Shown: piece after piece, positions 9,499-16,935 of the stretch | How positions within the stretch are numbered: the stretch's first letter is position 1 | How the letters are laid out: every line of letters begins with the position of its first letter | Assembly (NCBI GenBank): GCA_946482295.1 | Contig: CAMLRB010000062.1 | Coordinates: forward strand, 1-16,994 | Reading direction: 5' to 3' | DNA length: 16,994 nt | Source: an uncultured Bacteriovorax sp. | GTDB lineage: Bacteria; Bdellovibrionota; Bacteriovoracia; Bacteriovoracales; Bacteriovoracaceae | The notes under the pieces: model-generated | Database searches by the model: none | The model's input: the letters and a program-made list of their open reading frames with translations, nothing else | Told to the model about the DNA's origin: nothing | Position numbers and translations under genes: made by a program

Positions 9499-9521
9499 GT
9501 CCTCTAAATGCCAGAGAGGAC
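9499..9521 (-). promoter_or_regulatory. Hairpin occluding the protease ribosome-binding site
   Basis: The minus-strand RNA GUCCUCU, nine-base loop, AGAGGAC is a perfect 7-bp inverted repeat whose 3' arm is the only Shine-Dalgarno candidate and abuts the ATG at 9498. It lacks a following U-run, so it is not a terminator for folP. Confidence 0.5.
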
Positions 9522-9547
9522 TTAAAAAAGACAGGGTTGGGTAATAA

Positions 9548-10387
9548 TTACAGGCCTGCGAAAGTGTGAACTAATTCAACAATTCTAGGATCATGGACGC
9601 GGTATAGGCGATGAGGTCCCTGTATTTTCATAAAATTGACCAGGCAGTGGAAATGAAGGTGTTCACTCTCTTCAAAAGACTCCGTTTGAAGGGCCTTTCG
9701 GAGAAACGATTTTTTAGAAAGACCAATCACCATAGGCCTTGAAATATGAGACAGGACTTCATTAAATCGATTGATGAGCTGCCAGTTTTGTTCAAAGGTC
9801 TTAGAGAACCCAAATCCTGGATCAAGAATGAGTCTTTCTCCCCAACCACGTTTTTTAAAGGCCTCTTTTGCTCGTTGAAAGTTTTTGATCGTGCTCTCTA
9901 CACTGTCGGCCTTATTCAAAAAGCTCATATGGTTTAAAACAAGATCACGGGAGGGAATATGCGTAGAATTGTAAACATAAAAACAATCGATTTGAGCGAG
10001 CGCATTCCATAACGATTCGTCTAAGACTCCGCTTACATCATTCCAAATGAATAGGACTCCGGGATGCACTTCTTTAAAAGCACGGGCCATACGGATGAAA
10101 TTATCACTTTTATAGGTATCGAGTGAGAGAACTTTTCCTTCAAATGAAAACTCCTTTGAGAGGACAAGAAAGCTTTTAAAACGAGTCCACTCTTCTTCAT
10201 TTGTAATGGCACTATTCATTGGGGCCGTCGATTCAAAACCCACATCGATAATTAAGTTGTTCTGAGAAAGAAAAGATTTTAATTGAGTTCGAGCGGAATC
10301 CTCATCTAAGAATTTTCCACGGTCGGAAAATGAATTGGGAGTCATGTTTAAGACTCCCAATGTTTGAAACTTTGTAATGTCGATCAT
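9548..10387 (-). CDS. folP: Dihydropteroate synthase
   Basis: The 279-residue product joins p-aminobenzoate to the pterin pyrophosphate in folate synthesis. The family signatures appear in order: GVLNMTPNSFSDRG (11-24), DVGFESTAP (48-56), SLDTYK (88-93), NDVSG (116-120), DPGFGFSKT (189-197), GLSKKSFL (222-229) and RVHDP (263-267). Asp90, Asn116, Asp189, Lys226, Arg263 and His265 fit the known pterin and substrate residues. The loop usually written ESTRP is here ESTAP, so the conserved Arg is Ala55. The gene starts 15 nt after the ftsH stop with no clear Shine-Dalgarno, so translational coupling to ftsH is likely. The tilS-ftsH-folP order is a recurring bacterial arrangement. Confidence 0.92.
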   Translation of the reverse strand: MIDITKFQTLGVLNMTPNSFSDRGKFLDEDSARTQLKSFLSQNNLIIDVGFESTAPMNSAITNEEEWTRFKSFLVLSKEFSFEGKVLSLDTYKSDNFIRMARAFKEVHPGVLFIWNDVSGVLDESLWNALAQIDCFYVYNSTHIPSRDLVLNHMSFLNKADSVESTIKNFQRAKEAFKKRGWGERLILDPGFGFSKTFEQNWQLINRFNEVLSHISRPMVIGLSKKSFLRKALQTESFEESEHLHFHCLVNFMKIQGPHRLYRVHDPRIVELVHTFAGL

Positions 10388-10402
10388 GGGTGTGATGAAA
10401 CC

Positions 10403-12289
10403 CTAGGCCATAACCGGATTCATTCCGTTATTTTTCTTCGATGGATCTTCTTCTACAACTGGCTTTTTATCCGATTTAAGAGGAAGGCCAATATCAATAC
10501 CCGCAACAACATCTTTTACTTGTTGAAAGTCGATTGTCTCCCACGCCATAAGTGCTTGAGCGAGACGATCTAATCCATCACGGTTTGATTTAAGAATGTT
10601 AAGCGCCTGACGGTAATTTTTTTCAACGATGCGGTTAATTTCTGAATCAATTTCCTGCGATGTTTTTTCAGAGTAATCAACGTTTTCACCCATACCTGTG
10701 AAAGCTGACTGACCAGACTTGTGATAGTTGATCGGTCCCATCTTCTCACTCATACCCCATTTACAAACCATGTTGCGAGCAAGAGAAGTCGCGCGTTCAA
10801 TATCGTTTGAAGCACCTGAAGTCATTTGTCCGTAAACAATTTCTTCAGCACAACGTCCACCCATTAAAAATGAAATGAAGTTTTCGGCGCGATCGTTTGT
10901 AAGAGAGAGCATATCTTCGTTTGGAAGAGTTTGCGTAACACCCAAAGCACCTCCACGAGGCATAATAGAAACTTTGTGAATAGGATCAGTGTAAGGAAGA
11001 TTCATACCAACAATCGTGTGACCTGCTTCGTGATAGGCCGTCATGAGTTTTTCTTTATCAGAAATCACCAGAGATTTTCTCTCAGGCCCCATAAGAACTT
11101 TATCTTTAGCTTGTTCGAAATCTTCGTTTGAAAGTTTTTTCTTATTGTAGCGAGCAGCATTCAGGGCGGCTTCGTTTACGAGGTTCGCAAGATCAGCACC
11201 AGTAAATCCTGGAGTCCCTTTAGCAATAACTTCAAGATCAACATTATCTTCAAGAGGAGTTTTCTTTGTGTGTACTTTTAGAATTCCTAAACGTCCGCGA
11301 ACGTCAGGAGCACCAACCATCACTCGTCTATCGAAACGACCTGGTCTTAAAAGAGCTGGATCGAGAACGTCAATTCTGTTTGTAGCGGCTATAAGGATAA
11401 CACCTTCATTCGATTCGAAACCATCCATCTCTACAAGAAGTTGGTTCAATGTTTGTTCACGTTCATCGTGTCCACCACCAAGACCTTGACCGCGGTGACG
11501 TCCAACTGCATCGATCTCATCGATGAAGATGATACATGGAGCGTGTTTCTTTCCTTGCTCAAATAAATCGCGAACACGTGAAGCACCGACACCCACGAAC
11601 ATTTCAACGAAGTCAGAACCTGAAATAGAAAAGAAAGGAACATCTGCTTCACCGGCAACTGCGCGAGCTAGTAAAGTCTTACCAGTCCCTGGAGGACCAA
11701 CAAGGATAACACCTTTTGGTATTTTCCCGCCAAGTGACGTGTATTTTTTTGGATCTTTTAAGAAGTCGACAACTTCTTCCAATTCTTCTTTTGCTTCTTG
11801 AACGCCAGAAACATCAGCGAATGTAATTTTTTTGTCGTGCGGATTGAGCATTTTTGCTTTTGATTTACCAAAGCTCATAGCTTTTCCACCACCCGCTTGA
11901 ATTTGACGGAGGAAGAAATAGAAAATTACGATGAGAAGAATCATCGGTCCCCAGTTAAGAAGAAGCGACGTGAAGAATGTTTGTTTTTCTTCTTCTTCAT
12001 ACGTTGGAACAATTCCGTTTTCACGAAGAATGTTAAACGTTGCATCTCCAGTGTTTCCAGTCAGCGTAAAGCGTTTACCGCCTTCGTAACCAGAATTAAA
12101 TTTCCCCATGATCGTATCTTTACCTTTGAAAATAACTTCTTCGACATTTTTGTCTTGGACAGCTTTTACGAAGGCCGGGTATTTAATAGTGAGAATGTCA
12201 CTTTTGTTGACTGTCGCTAACTTTGCCACGAGGGCCATCAGTAAAATAACGACGATCCATAAAGTGAGAGTCTTTTGTTGCGGTTTCAT
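10403..12289 (-). CDS. ftsH: ATP-dependent zinc metalloprotease FtsH
   Basis: The 628-residue product is the inner-membrane AAA+ protease that degrades membrane and regulatory proteins. Domains in order: transmembrane segment about residues 8-24; periplasmic domain; second transmembrane segment about 113-128; AAA domain with Walker A GPPGTGKT (198-205), Walker B IFIDEID (254-260) and the second region of homology ending RPGRFDRR; peptidase domain with HEAGH (420-424) and a likely third zinc ligand at Asp496. ATG at 12289 is chosen, although the frame stays open 49 codons further upstream, because AAGGA lies about 9 nt before it and the protein then begins right before the first membrane helix, as in the family. 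The upstream extension would overlap tilS. Normal length, no oddities. It follows tilS by 64 nt. Confidence 0.97.
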   Translation of the reverse strand: MKPQQKTLTLWIVVILLMALVAKLATVNKSDILTIKYPAFVKAVQDKNVEEVIFKGKDTIMGKFNSGYEGGKRFTLTGNTGDATFNILRENGIVPTYEEEEKQTFFTSLLLNWGPMILLIVIFYFFLRQIQAGGGKAMSFGKSKAKMLNPHDKKITFADVSGVQEAKEELEEVVDFLKDPKKYTSLGGKIPKGVILVGPPGTGKTLLARAVAGEADVPFFSISGSDFVEMFVGVGASRVRDLFEQGKKHAPCIIFIDEIDAVGRHRGQGLGGGHDEREQTLNQLLVEMDGFESNEGVILIAATNRIDVLDPALLRPGRFDRRVMVGAPDVRGRLGILKVHTKKTPLEDNVDLEVIAKGTPGFTGADLANLVNEAALNAARYNKKKLSNEDFEQAKDKVLMGPERKSLVISDKEKLMTAYHEAGHTIVGMNLPYTDPIHKVSIMPRGGALGVTQTLPNEDMLSLTNDRAENFISFLMGGRCAEEIVYGQMTSGASNDIERATSLARNMVCKWGMSEKMGPINYHKSGQSAFTGMGENVDYSEKTSQEIDSEINRIVEKNYRQALNILKSNRDGLDRLAQALMAWETIDFQQVKDVVAGIDIGLPLKSDKKPVVEEDPSKKNNGMNPVMA

Positions 12290-12322
12290 CAATATCAATC
12301 CTTGAGAGTCTCTAAATGTTTT

Positions 12323-12340
12323 CTCAACTGAAAAGTTGAG
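12323..12340 (-). promoter_or_regulatory. Short hairpin in the tilS-ftsH gap
   Basis: CTCAACT and AGTTGAG form a perfect 7-bp stem with a 4-nt loop. On the minus strand it is followed by AAAACATTT rather than a U-run, so it is not an intrinsic terminator. It may be an mRNA processing or stability element between the two genes. Confidence 0.35.
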
Positions 12341-12353
12341 TCGATGATCTATT

Positions 12354-13634
12354 CTAAATATTGAGGTCGGAAGAAGCAAGCACGACGGCAGTGTCATAAA
12401 TCTTTTGTCGAATCGTGTCTGGCAGTACTGGAGCAAAGCCGTAAGGCACTTTATTGTTTTTAAGCCACGCGCATGTTTGAGGAAAGAGCGGATGAATAAG
12501 CAGTGATTCTTTTTTTATCATTGGAGAATGACCAAAAATGAGCCCCGGAAAGCACTTCATCGCATGGCAAGGAATCTGCGTGAGGTTTAAGAATTGAGAG
12601 TCTAAATATTTTACGAGCTTCGCGTCTATCTCAGAAAAAAATATTTTATGAGTTTGATTAATGATCAATAGATCCTGGTGACAAAGAAAAACTTCCACTC
12701 CGCCACTAAAAGACATCGGACCTTTTAAGCGAGAGGCCTTCGCGCTGACCATAAGATGCTCGTGCGCCTTTATCAACTTGTCTAATTCAGCATCAACTTC
12801 ACCTCTGGATTTCGTCGAACATCGAAGAAGAAAGTCTTTAAGTTCCGCTTTATGAGGCCTAAGCGTACTCGAACTTAAAACTGTTCCACCTGATTCATCC
12901 TGCGCATTCAAAAGTGGCAATACAGCATGGGAAGAATGCGTATGGACACCTAAGAGTTGAGCAAGTTCATTTTTTTGAGCGACATAATGACGAAGAAGGC
13001 GCGGATATTTTGTGAGCATTGATTTCAAAATTTTTTGGCGAATAAAGTTTCGCTCAAAAGAAACATCTTCATTTGAAGCATCTTCGCACCAACTGAGCTT
13101 CTGCGAATGAGCATAACGAAGAATGTGTTTTTTCGTCACGCAAAGAAGTGGCCTTCTCATTGATGGACCTCTCACTGGAATTCCCAAAGTTGATTTGAGC
13201 GAGCCCTGCTTCGACTCTTGCATCAGTGTCCACTCCAGCGAATCATTGAGATGATGGGCCGTAAAAATAATGGCCTTCTTTTTTTGAAGTTCATGAAAAT
13301 GTTTTTTCCGAAAGGCCCGTGCTCTTGCCTCAAAGTTTTTATCAGTAAGAGAAAACTCTCCTTCAAACTGAATAAAAGGCGCTTTGTATTTTTCAGCAAG
13401 GGCCTGCACAAAGGCACTTTCTTTTTTATTTTCCAGAGGTCTCGTCTGATGATTAAAATGAACAATCTCGAAGGGAATCTTCAATCGATAAAAGACATGA
13501 GCAAGCACGACGGAATCCACTCCTCCGGATACAGCTAAAATCGCCCGTTTTCCAGAGTCCAATAAATGATATTCTTTTATGAAGTTTAAGATATGGTCTT
13601 CGAACTTCTGTGCATAGAGATCGTGTCTTTTCAT
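12354..13634 (-). CDS. tilS: tRNA(Ile)-lysidine synthase
   Basis: The 426-residue product uses ATP to put lysidine on C34 of the CAU-anticodon isoleucine tRNA, converting it from Met to Ile decoding. The N-type ATP pyrophosphatase loop SGGVDS lies at residues 36-41, followed by HFNHQTRP. The TAHH segment reads [11 protein letters not shown], a variant of the common HHxDDQxET in which the second Asp (131) and the Glu (134) are kept. The RRPLL and [14 protein letters not shown] segments are typical. The C-terminal domain ends with [18 protein letters not shown], like other TilS tails. ATG at 13634 is chosen; a TTG immediately before it is an alternative. There is no clear Shine-Dalgarno. It heads the tilS-ftsH-folP run and is divergent from a CAT-anticodon tRNA. 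Confidence 0.92.
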   Translation of the reverse strand: MKRHDLYAQKFEDHILNFIKEYHLLDSGKRAILAVSGGVDSVVLAHVFYRLKIPFEIVHFNHQTRPLENKKESAFVQALAEKYKAPFIQFEGEFSLTDKNFEARARAFRKKHFHELQKKKAIIFTAHHLNDSLEWTLMQESKQGSLKSTLGIPVRGPSMRRPLLCVTKKHILRYAHSQKLSWCEDASNEDVSFERNFIRQKILKSMLTKYPRLLRHYVAQKNELAQLLGVHTHSSHAVLPLLNAQDESGGTVLSSSTLRPHKAELKDFLLRCSTKSRGEVDAELDKLIKAHEHLMVSAKASRLKGPMSFSGGVEVFLCHQDLLIINQTHKIFFSEIDAKLVKYLDSQFLNLTQIPCHAMKCFPGLIFGHSPMIKKESLLIHPLFPQTCAWLKNNKVPYGFAPVLPDTIRQKIYDTAVVLASSDLNI

Positions 13635-13640
13635 CAAAAA

Positions 13641-13646
13641 ATCATA
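13641..13646 (-). promoter_or_regulatory. Possible -10 element very close to the tilS start
   Basis: TATGAT ends 6 nt before the tilS ATG on the minus strand, which would place transcription start at or near the start codon. The -35 region (TTTCTT at 17-nt spacing) is poor, so this is only a candidate. Confidence 0.25.
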
Positions 13647-13687
13647 GACCTAAAGTGATTTTTAAGAAAGGACAACCACATAAATTC

Positions 13688-13716
13688 TTGACATTAAGAT
13701 CACCTCCGACTAGGAT
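13688..13716 (+). promoter_or_regulatory. Sigma70-type promoter for the tRNA gene
   Basis: TTGACA (13688-13693) is a perfect -35 box, followed by exactly 17 nt and TAGGAT (13711-13716) as -10. The predicted start is about 10 nt before the tRNA 5' end, as expected for a stable RNA gene. Confidence 0.85.
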
Positions 13717-13733
13717 GAGTCAAACTTTTTTAT

Positions 13734-13810
13734 GGCTTGGTAGCTCAGTTGGTTAGAGCGATGGATTCATAACCCATAGGTGGGCAGTTCGATTCTGCCC
13801 CAAGCCACCA
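13734..13810 (+). tRNA. tRNA with CAT anticodon (elongator Met, or Ile2 if lysidinylated)
   Basis: A full cloverleaf can be drawn: acceptor GGCTTGG pairs with CCAAGCC, D arm GCTC/GAGC, anticodon arm ATGGA-TTCATAA-CCCAT, short variable loop, T arm GGCAG-TTCGATT-CTGCC, discriminator A and encoded CCA. The anticodon CAT is at positions 34-36. The G1-C72 pair and A73 exclude initiator tRNA, which normally has an unpaired first base. The base of the anticodon loop has an A31-C39 mismatch. Elongator methionine tRNA is the default call; isoleucine-2 cannot be excluded because it shares the anticodon, and tilS is next door. No clean terminator follows. Confidence 0.93.
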
Positions 13811-13841
13811 TCAAGATTAAAAAAGAAAAGTTATTCTAAGG

Positions 13842-14840
13842 TCATTTTTTTTTGATGTTTTCAATGTTCATTAAAGAATCTCTCCCTCGGTAATGCCCCT
13901 CGTTTAAAAGTCCATTATAGCGAGAGCCTCCCTTACACTTCCCCACATATTTACAATCATGACACTCTGAGGGAACAAATTCAAGATTCCGCATTTTTTT
14001 CATAAAGGGATGGTTCCAGCATGAAAGGATATCGAGAGGATCACCTATATTTTCATTTATAAAATAGGAGGGCCTTGCAAGGCCATTAGGATCGATAACA
14101 ATCCGCGAATGTCCATCGTCATAAATTCCTCCACTAGAGAGCATTTCCAAAAGTTCAGGATCAGCAGCACAAAAAGGAATTGCATTAGCAATGTTCACAA
14201 CCCTCTTACTGAGAACACTCACGCTTAACAATTCTTCAAGCATCATGTTTATATCTAAAGTCTTTTGGTCATTACTATTATGAAGCTTAATTTCTCGGTA
14301 AACTTCCCAAAATTTAAAATCGAAATTATTAATGAGATTTAAAATTTTTCTTAAATGAGGCACCCCAAGAGGTGTTAAAACTGTGCCGAATCTTAATACT
14401 GGAATTAATGATTTATTTAAAACTTCAATACCCTTCATTTTTAATTCAAAAGATTTATTTGTTTTTGTCCATAAGTAATCACTTGCATTATCAAAACCGT
14501 TAAATGAAATGAGAACATTGTCTACAAAACTCTCTATTAGGGATATATTCTCAGAATTCACCAAAGTGGCATTTGAGTTAAGCCAAATATTAAAACCTAA
14601 ACTCTTAGCAAATTCTAAAATTTTAAAGAGATCCTTACTCATGAGAGGCTCACCACCTGTTATTCTCAATTGTTTTATTCCGGCATTTGAAAGCGAGATC
14701 ATTATAGCTTTTAATTTCTCTAAGGAAGGCCCTTGCTTCATCCTTCCATCTTTAGCGAATGAATTTATATTAAAACAACGGTCGCATTTTAAATTGCATG
14801 AAGGAGTGATTTCAATAATGACTTCGGCCGGTAATTTCAT
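13842..14840 (-). CDS. Radical SAM enzyme with degenerate SPASM domain
   Basis: The product is 332 residues. The radical SAM cluster motif CNLKCDRC supplies Cys15, Cys19 and Cys22, and TGGEP (61-65) is the SAM-binding segment. The C-terminal third looks like a SPASM domain: FCAAD (Cys224), VIDPNGLARPS (249-258) and ECHDCKYVGKCKGG (Cys293, Cys296, Cys302). Two positions that are normally Cys in SPASM are Ser258 and Ser306, and no terminal Cys follows, so auxiliary clusters are probably fewer or changed. SPASM radical SAM enzymes mostly modify ribosomal peptides, for example by thioether or carbon-carbon crosslinks. It lies 31 nt after the other radical SAM gene on the same strand, so the two probably act on the same peptide. 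Base composition is clearly more AT-rich than the housekeeping genes to the left. Substrate unknown. Confidence 0.87.
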   Translation of the reverse strand: MKLPAEVIIEITPSCNLKCDRCFNINSFAKDGRMKQGPSLEKLKAIMISLSNAGIKQLRITGGEPLMSKDLFKILEFAKSLGFNIWLNSNATLVNSENISLIESFVDNVLISFNGFDNASDYLWTKTNKSFELKMKGIEVLNKSLIPVLRFGTVLTPLGVPHLRKILNLINNFDFKFWEVYREIKLHNSNDQKTLDINMMLEELLSVSVLSKRVVNIANAIPFCAADPELLEMLSSGGIYDDGHSRIVIDPNGLARPSYFINENIGDPLDILSCWNHPFMKKMRNLEFVPSECHDCKYVGKCKGGSRYNGLLNEGHYRGRDSLMNIENIKKK

Positions 14841-14871
14841 AAGAACATATCTCTATTATTAGGTCATTCCA

Positions 14872-16775
14872 CTAAATTTTAATCATAAGATTTAAAATTT
14901 TATTGCCTGAGCGATAAAATAATTGGTCTTGTATCAATCTCTCTATAACTTGAATAACATTTGCTATATTGCTGCCCTTATCATTGAGGATTTTCAAAAG
15001 TTGCTTTTGATCTACAGGTCCGAAAGTGAGTTCAAAAAGATCTAAATACTCTATTGAATATTCATACGTGCGCGCAGTTTCGAAACGTTGATCATTAACC
15101 AAAATTTTAGCTTTATCCTCGTAAAAATAAGTTAAAAGAAAGGAGTCATTTGTAAATTTCCGCTTCCATTTATTATATATTTCACTCAACAAACTGAAGT
15201 TATGCACTTTAAAAAGATTAGGGCCTTCAGTAATATCAACAAAAAGGTAAGCAAAATCATCAATATCAACTTCATTTAATCGATAAATTTCCCTATAAAG
15301 AGCATGTGGCACAAGCTTAAGATTATTTTTCACTCTATTGTTATAGATTTTACTGTCTCTCGGATAGTTCATACCTCTAATGGTGTAAGGCGGATATAAG
15401 TGAAACAAAGAAGGTAGAAAGCTTTCTAGCTCTAATATTTTTTCTTTTGAAGTTGTATGTTTATCAAATAAGATATTCCAATAAACTGTCATTCTATTGA
15501 TAGTACAATATTTTAAAAATGCTATATTCTGAATCCCAGTGACTCCTTTGTTAATTATTTTCAATTCTTCATCGTCAAAATTCTCGATTCCGGGCTGGAC
15601 ATTATCAACCCCCGCTTTTTTCAAAGCGCTTACTTCATCAAAATTCATATTAGATTTAACGTTATAAAAAATTGAAAATTTGAATGGATATGCAGTAGCA
15701 AGTTTTTCAATTAAAGTATTATGATAATTGCTGGGCAAAATTAAATCTGAAGCAACAAATTTTGTCACTCCGTATGTATTATAAAATTCTAAAATCTCGG
15801 CCAATACTTTTTCAGACGACTTCGATTTGAATTTCAACGTTTCAGTATTTAATCCACAAAAGCTACATTGATTTTTCTCCCCCCACCAGCATCCTCTTGA
15901 TGAAGTAAAGGGAAAGAAGATATGAGGAAGCAACAATGCATTTTTATTAAAAACCTGGTCTACAAAATCACTAAAATCTGGGGTGGGCGAATTTTCCATT
16001 GAATCAATTGATAAACGTATACAGGGAACATCTTTTTTATCTGCATTGGCGTTAAATTTATTCCAACAATTATGAGGAGTTTCGAGCAGATAAGCATCTA
16101 AACCACTATCAATAACTTTTTGACAAAAAATTGGGAATTCATTCTCTGCTTCACCTGAGAAAACAATATCGAGAACATTAAAGTTTTTCACCAAAACTTT
16201 GCCTGCATAACCTTCACAATTAAACCCTCCCATCACTGTGATAATCTCAGGGAATTCTCTTTTAATTCTACTGAACAATGCTAGAGATGCCATTGTTTGT
16301 TCAGTAGTAGAAGTTGAGCCTAAGATTTTAGGATTAAGGGCCATAATCTCAATTGCAAGTTCTTCGATAAACCGTTCGCAAATTGGTCTCAAGTAATTAA
16401 ACAATAGGGATAAATATTCGCCTTTTGTTTTTGCAGAGTTTAAAAAATCATACTTTCGGGCAATTTGCAGTTTTGGACCTGATAGAGGAGAATTTTCAAA
16501 CTTTTTGAAAAAATAATCGGAATCGACAACATTTTTGCGCCATAGAACTGAAGCAAATAATGAATCAAAAAAAAGAGCTTCAGTATTCGGCCAAACCAAG
16601 TCTGCGTATAAACTGTCTCCTACTTGCTGTGAGAAATCGATTTCTGATTCGATAATATGACTACTAATACCTTTTTTTTTAGTGCTGATTTCAAAATTCC
16701 CAAACCTAAAGACGGAGTATTAATTTTCGATGTGAAAGGAAGTTTAACTAATACAACTGGAAAATTTGAATTCAT
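14872..16775 (-). CDS. RiPP-maturation radical SAM protein (cobalamin-type), read through a -1 frameshift
   Basis: Positions 16775-16671 encode the first 35 residues and 16671-14872 the remaining 599; joining them gives 634 residues. The first part carries LVKLPF and PSLGLGILKSAL, the second continues GISSHIIESEIDF, as expected for one N-terminal cobalamin-binding-like domain. Further on, GSTSTTEQTMASLAL and VMGGFNCEG are typical of this family. The cluster motif CWWGEKNQCSFC (Cys296, Cys304, Cys307 in the joined protein) is the hallmark of the bacteriocin/RiPP maturation radical SAM clade, whose members include predicted peptide C-methyltransferases. ATG at 16775 is chosen for its AAAGG about 8 nt upstream; GTG at 16808 is the alternative. 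Without the shift, the first frame stops at 16620 after 51 residues, and the second frame has no good start. It may be a programmed shift, a sequence error in the homopolymer, or a recent null mutation. Confidence 0.8.
16671..16680 (-). other. Frameshift site: nine-A run with in-frame A AAA AAG heptamer
   Basis: On the minus strand the codons are CTA AAA AAA AAG G, so the heptamer A AAA AAG is in the right phase for tandem -1 slippage, as in dnaX. After the slip the next codon is GGT, entering the frame that runs to 14872. RNA polymerase slippage that adds one A would give the same result. No strong stem-loop is visible directly downstream; a weak AT-rich palindrome (AGAAATCGATTTCT) lies some 25 nt further. 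Confidence 0.75.
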
Positions 16776-16825
16776 AATGAGAACCTTTTTCTGACTATTA
16801 TTTTCCACACAGAATCTTTCAGCAA
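16772..16825 (-). CDS. Possible 17-codon leader peptide overlapping the radical SAM start
   Basis: A TTG at 16825 lies 8 nt after GGAGGAGGAGGG (16845-16834 on the minus strand), the strongest Shine-Dalgarno-like sequence in the region. It opens 17 codons (LKDSVWKIIVRKRFSL after the start) whose TGA overlaps the ATG of the radical SAM gene as ATGA, the usual arrangement for translational coupling. The peptide is basic and resembles nothing recognised. The reading is undecided between a translated leader and an accidental frame. Confidence 0.35.
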   Translation of the reverse strand: MLKDSVWKIIVRKRFSL

Positions 16826-16860
16826 TTATTTTTCCCTCCTCCTCCGGGGTGGAAAACCAT
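16819..16860 (-). CDS. Possible 13-residue Gly4 peptide, candidate precursor
   Basis: ATG at 16860 has AGGA 5 nt upstream on the minus strand and opens the 13-residue sequence MVFHPGGGGKNNC, ending in TGA at 16819. It would be the first product of the radical SAM unit. Small size, Gly run and terminal Cys would suit a modified peptide, but the Gly4 codons are themselves the GGAGGAGGAGGG sequence that could be a ribosome-binding site for the next ORF, which is a competing explanation. No leader-peptide family is recognisable. Confidence 0.25.
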   Translation of the reverse strand: MVFHPGGGGKNNC

Positions 16861-16935
16861 CCTCGTCCTAAACTTTAATTTGTTTTCGTCCCTGTTAATC
16901 AATTAAAATGTTGAGTTTGGAAGGAGAATAGTCTT

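Noticed and set aside
9499..9547. Intrinsic terminator between folP and the protease gene
   Set aside because: The hairpin is followed at once by the ATG and not by a U-run; the T-run lies before the stem on the minus strand.
12290..12436. N-terminal extension of FtsH by 49 codons
   Set aside because: It would overlap the tilS 3' end, lacks a Shine-Dalgarno, and is not hydrophobic; the internal ATG at 12289 has a good ribosome-binding site.
13811..13860. Possible terminator for the tRNA ending in a T9 run at 13845-13853
   Set aside because: Pairing of CATCAAGA with the T-rich TTTTTGATG segment would need a loop of about 30 nt, is AT-rich, and the T run is inside the coding end of the radical SAM gene (Lys codons).
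16620..16808. A separate 62-codon gene starting with GTG at 16808
   Set aside because: Its first part is the missing N-terminus of the downstream radical SAM enzyme; the residues after the A run (VLVVILSNQK...) resemble nothing and are the out-of-frame reading.
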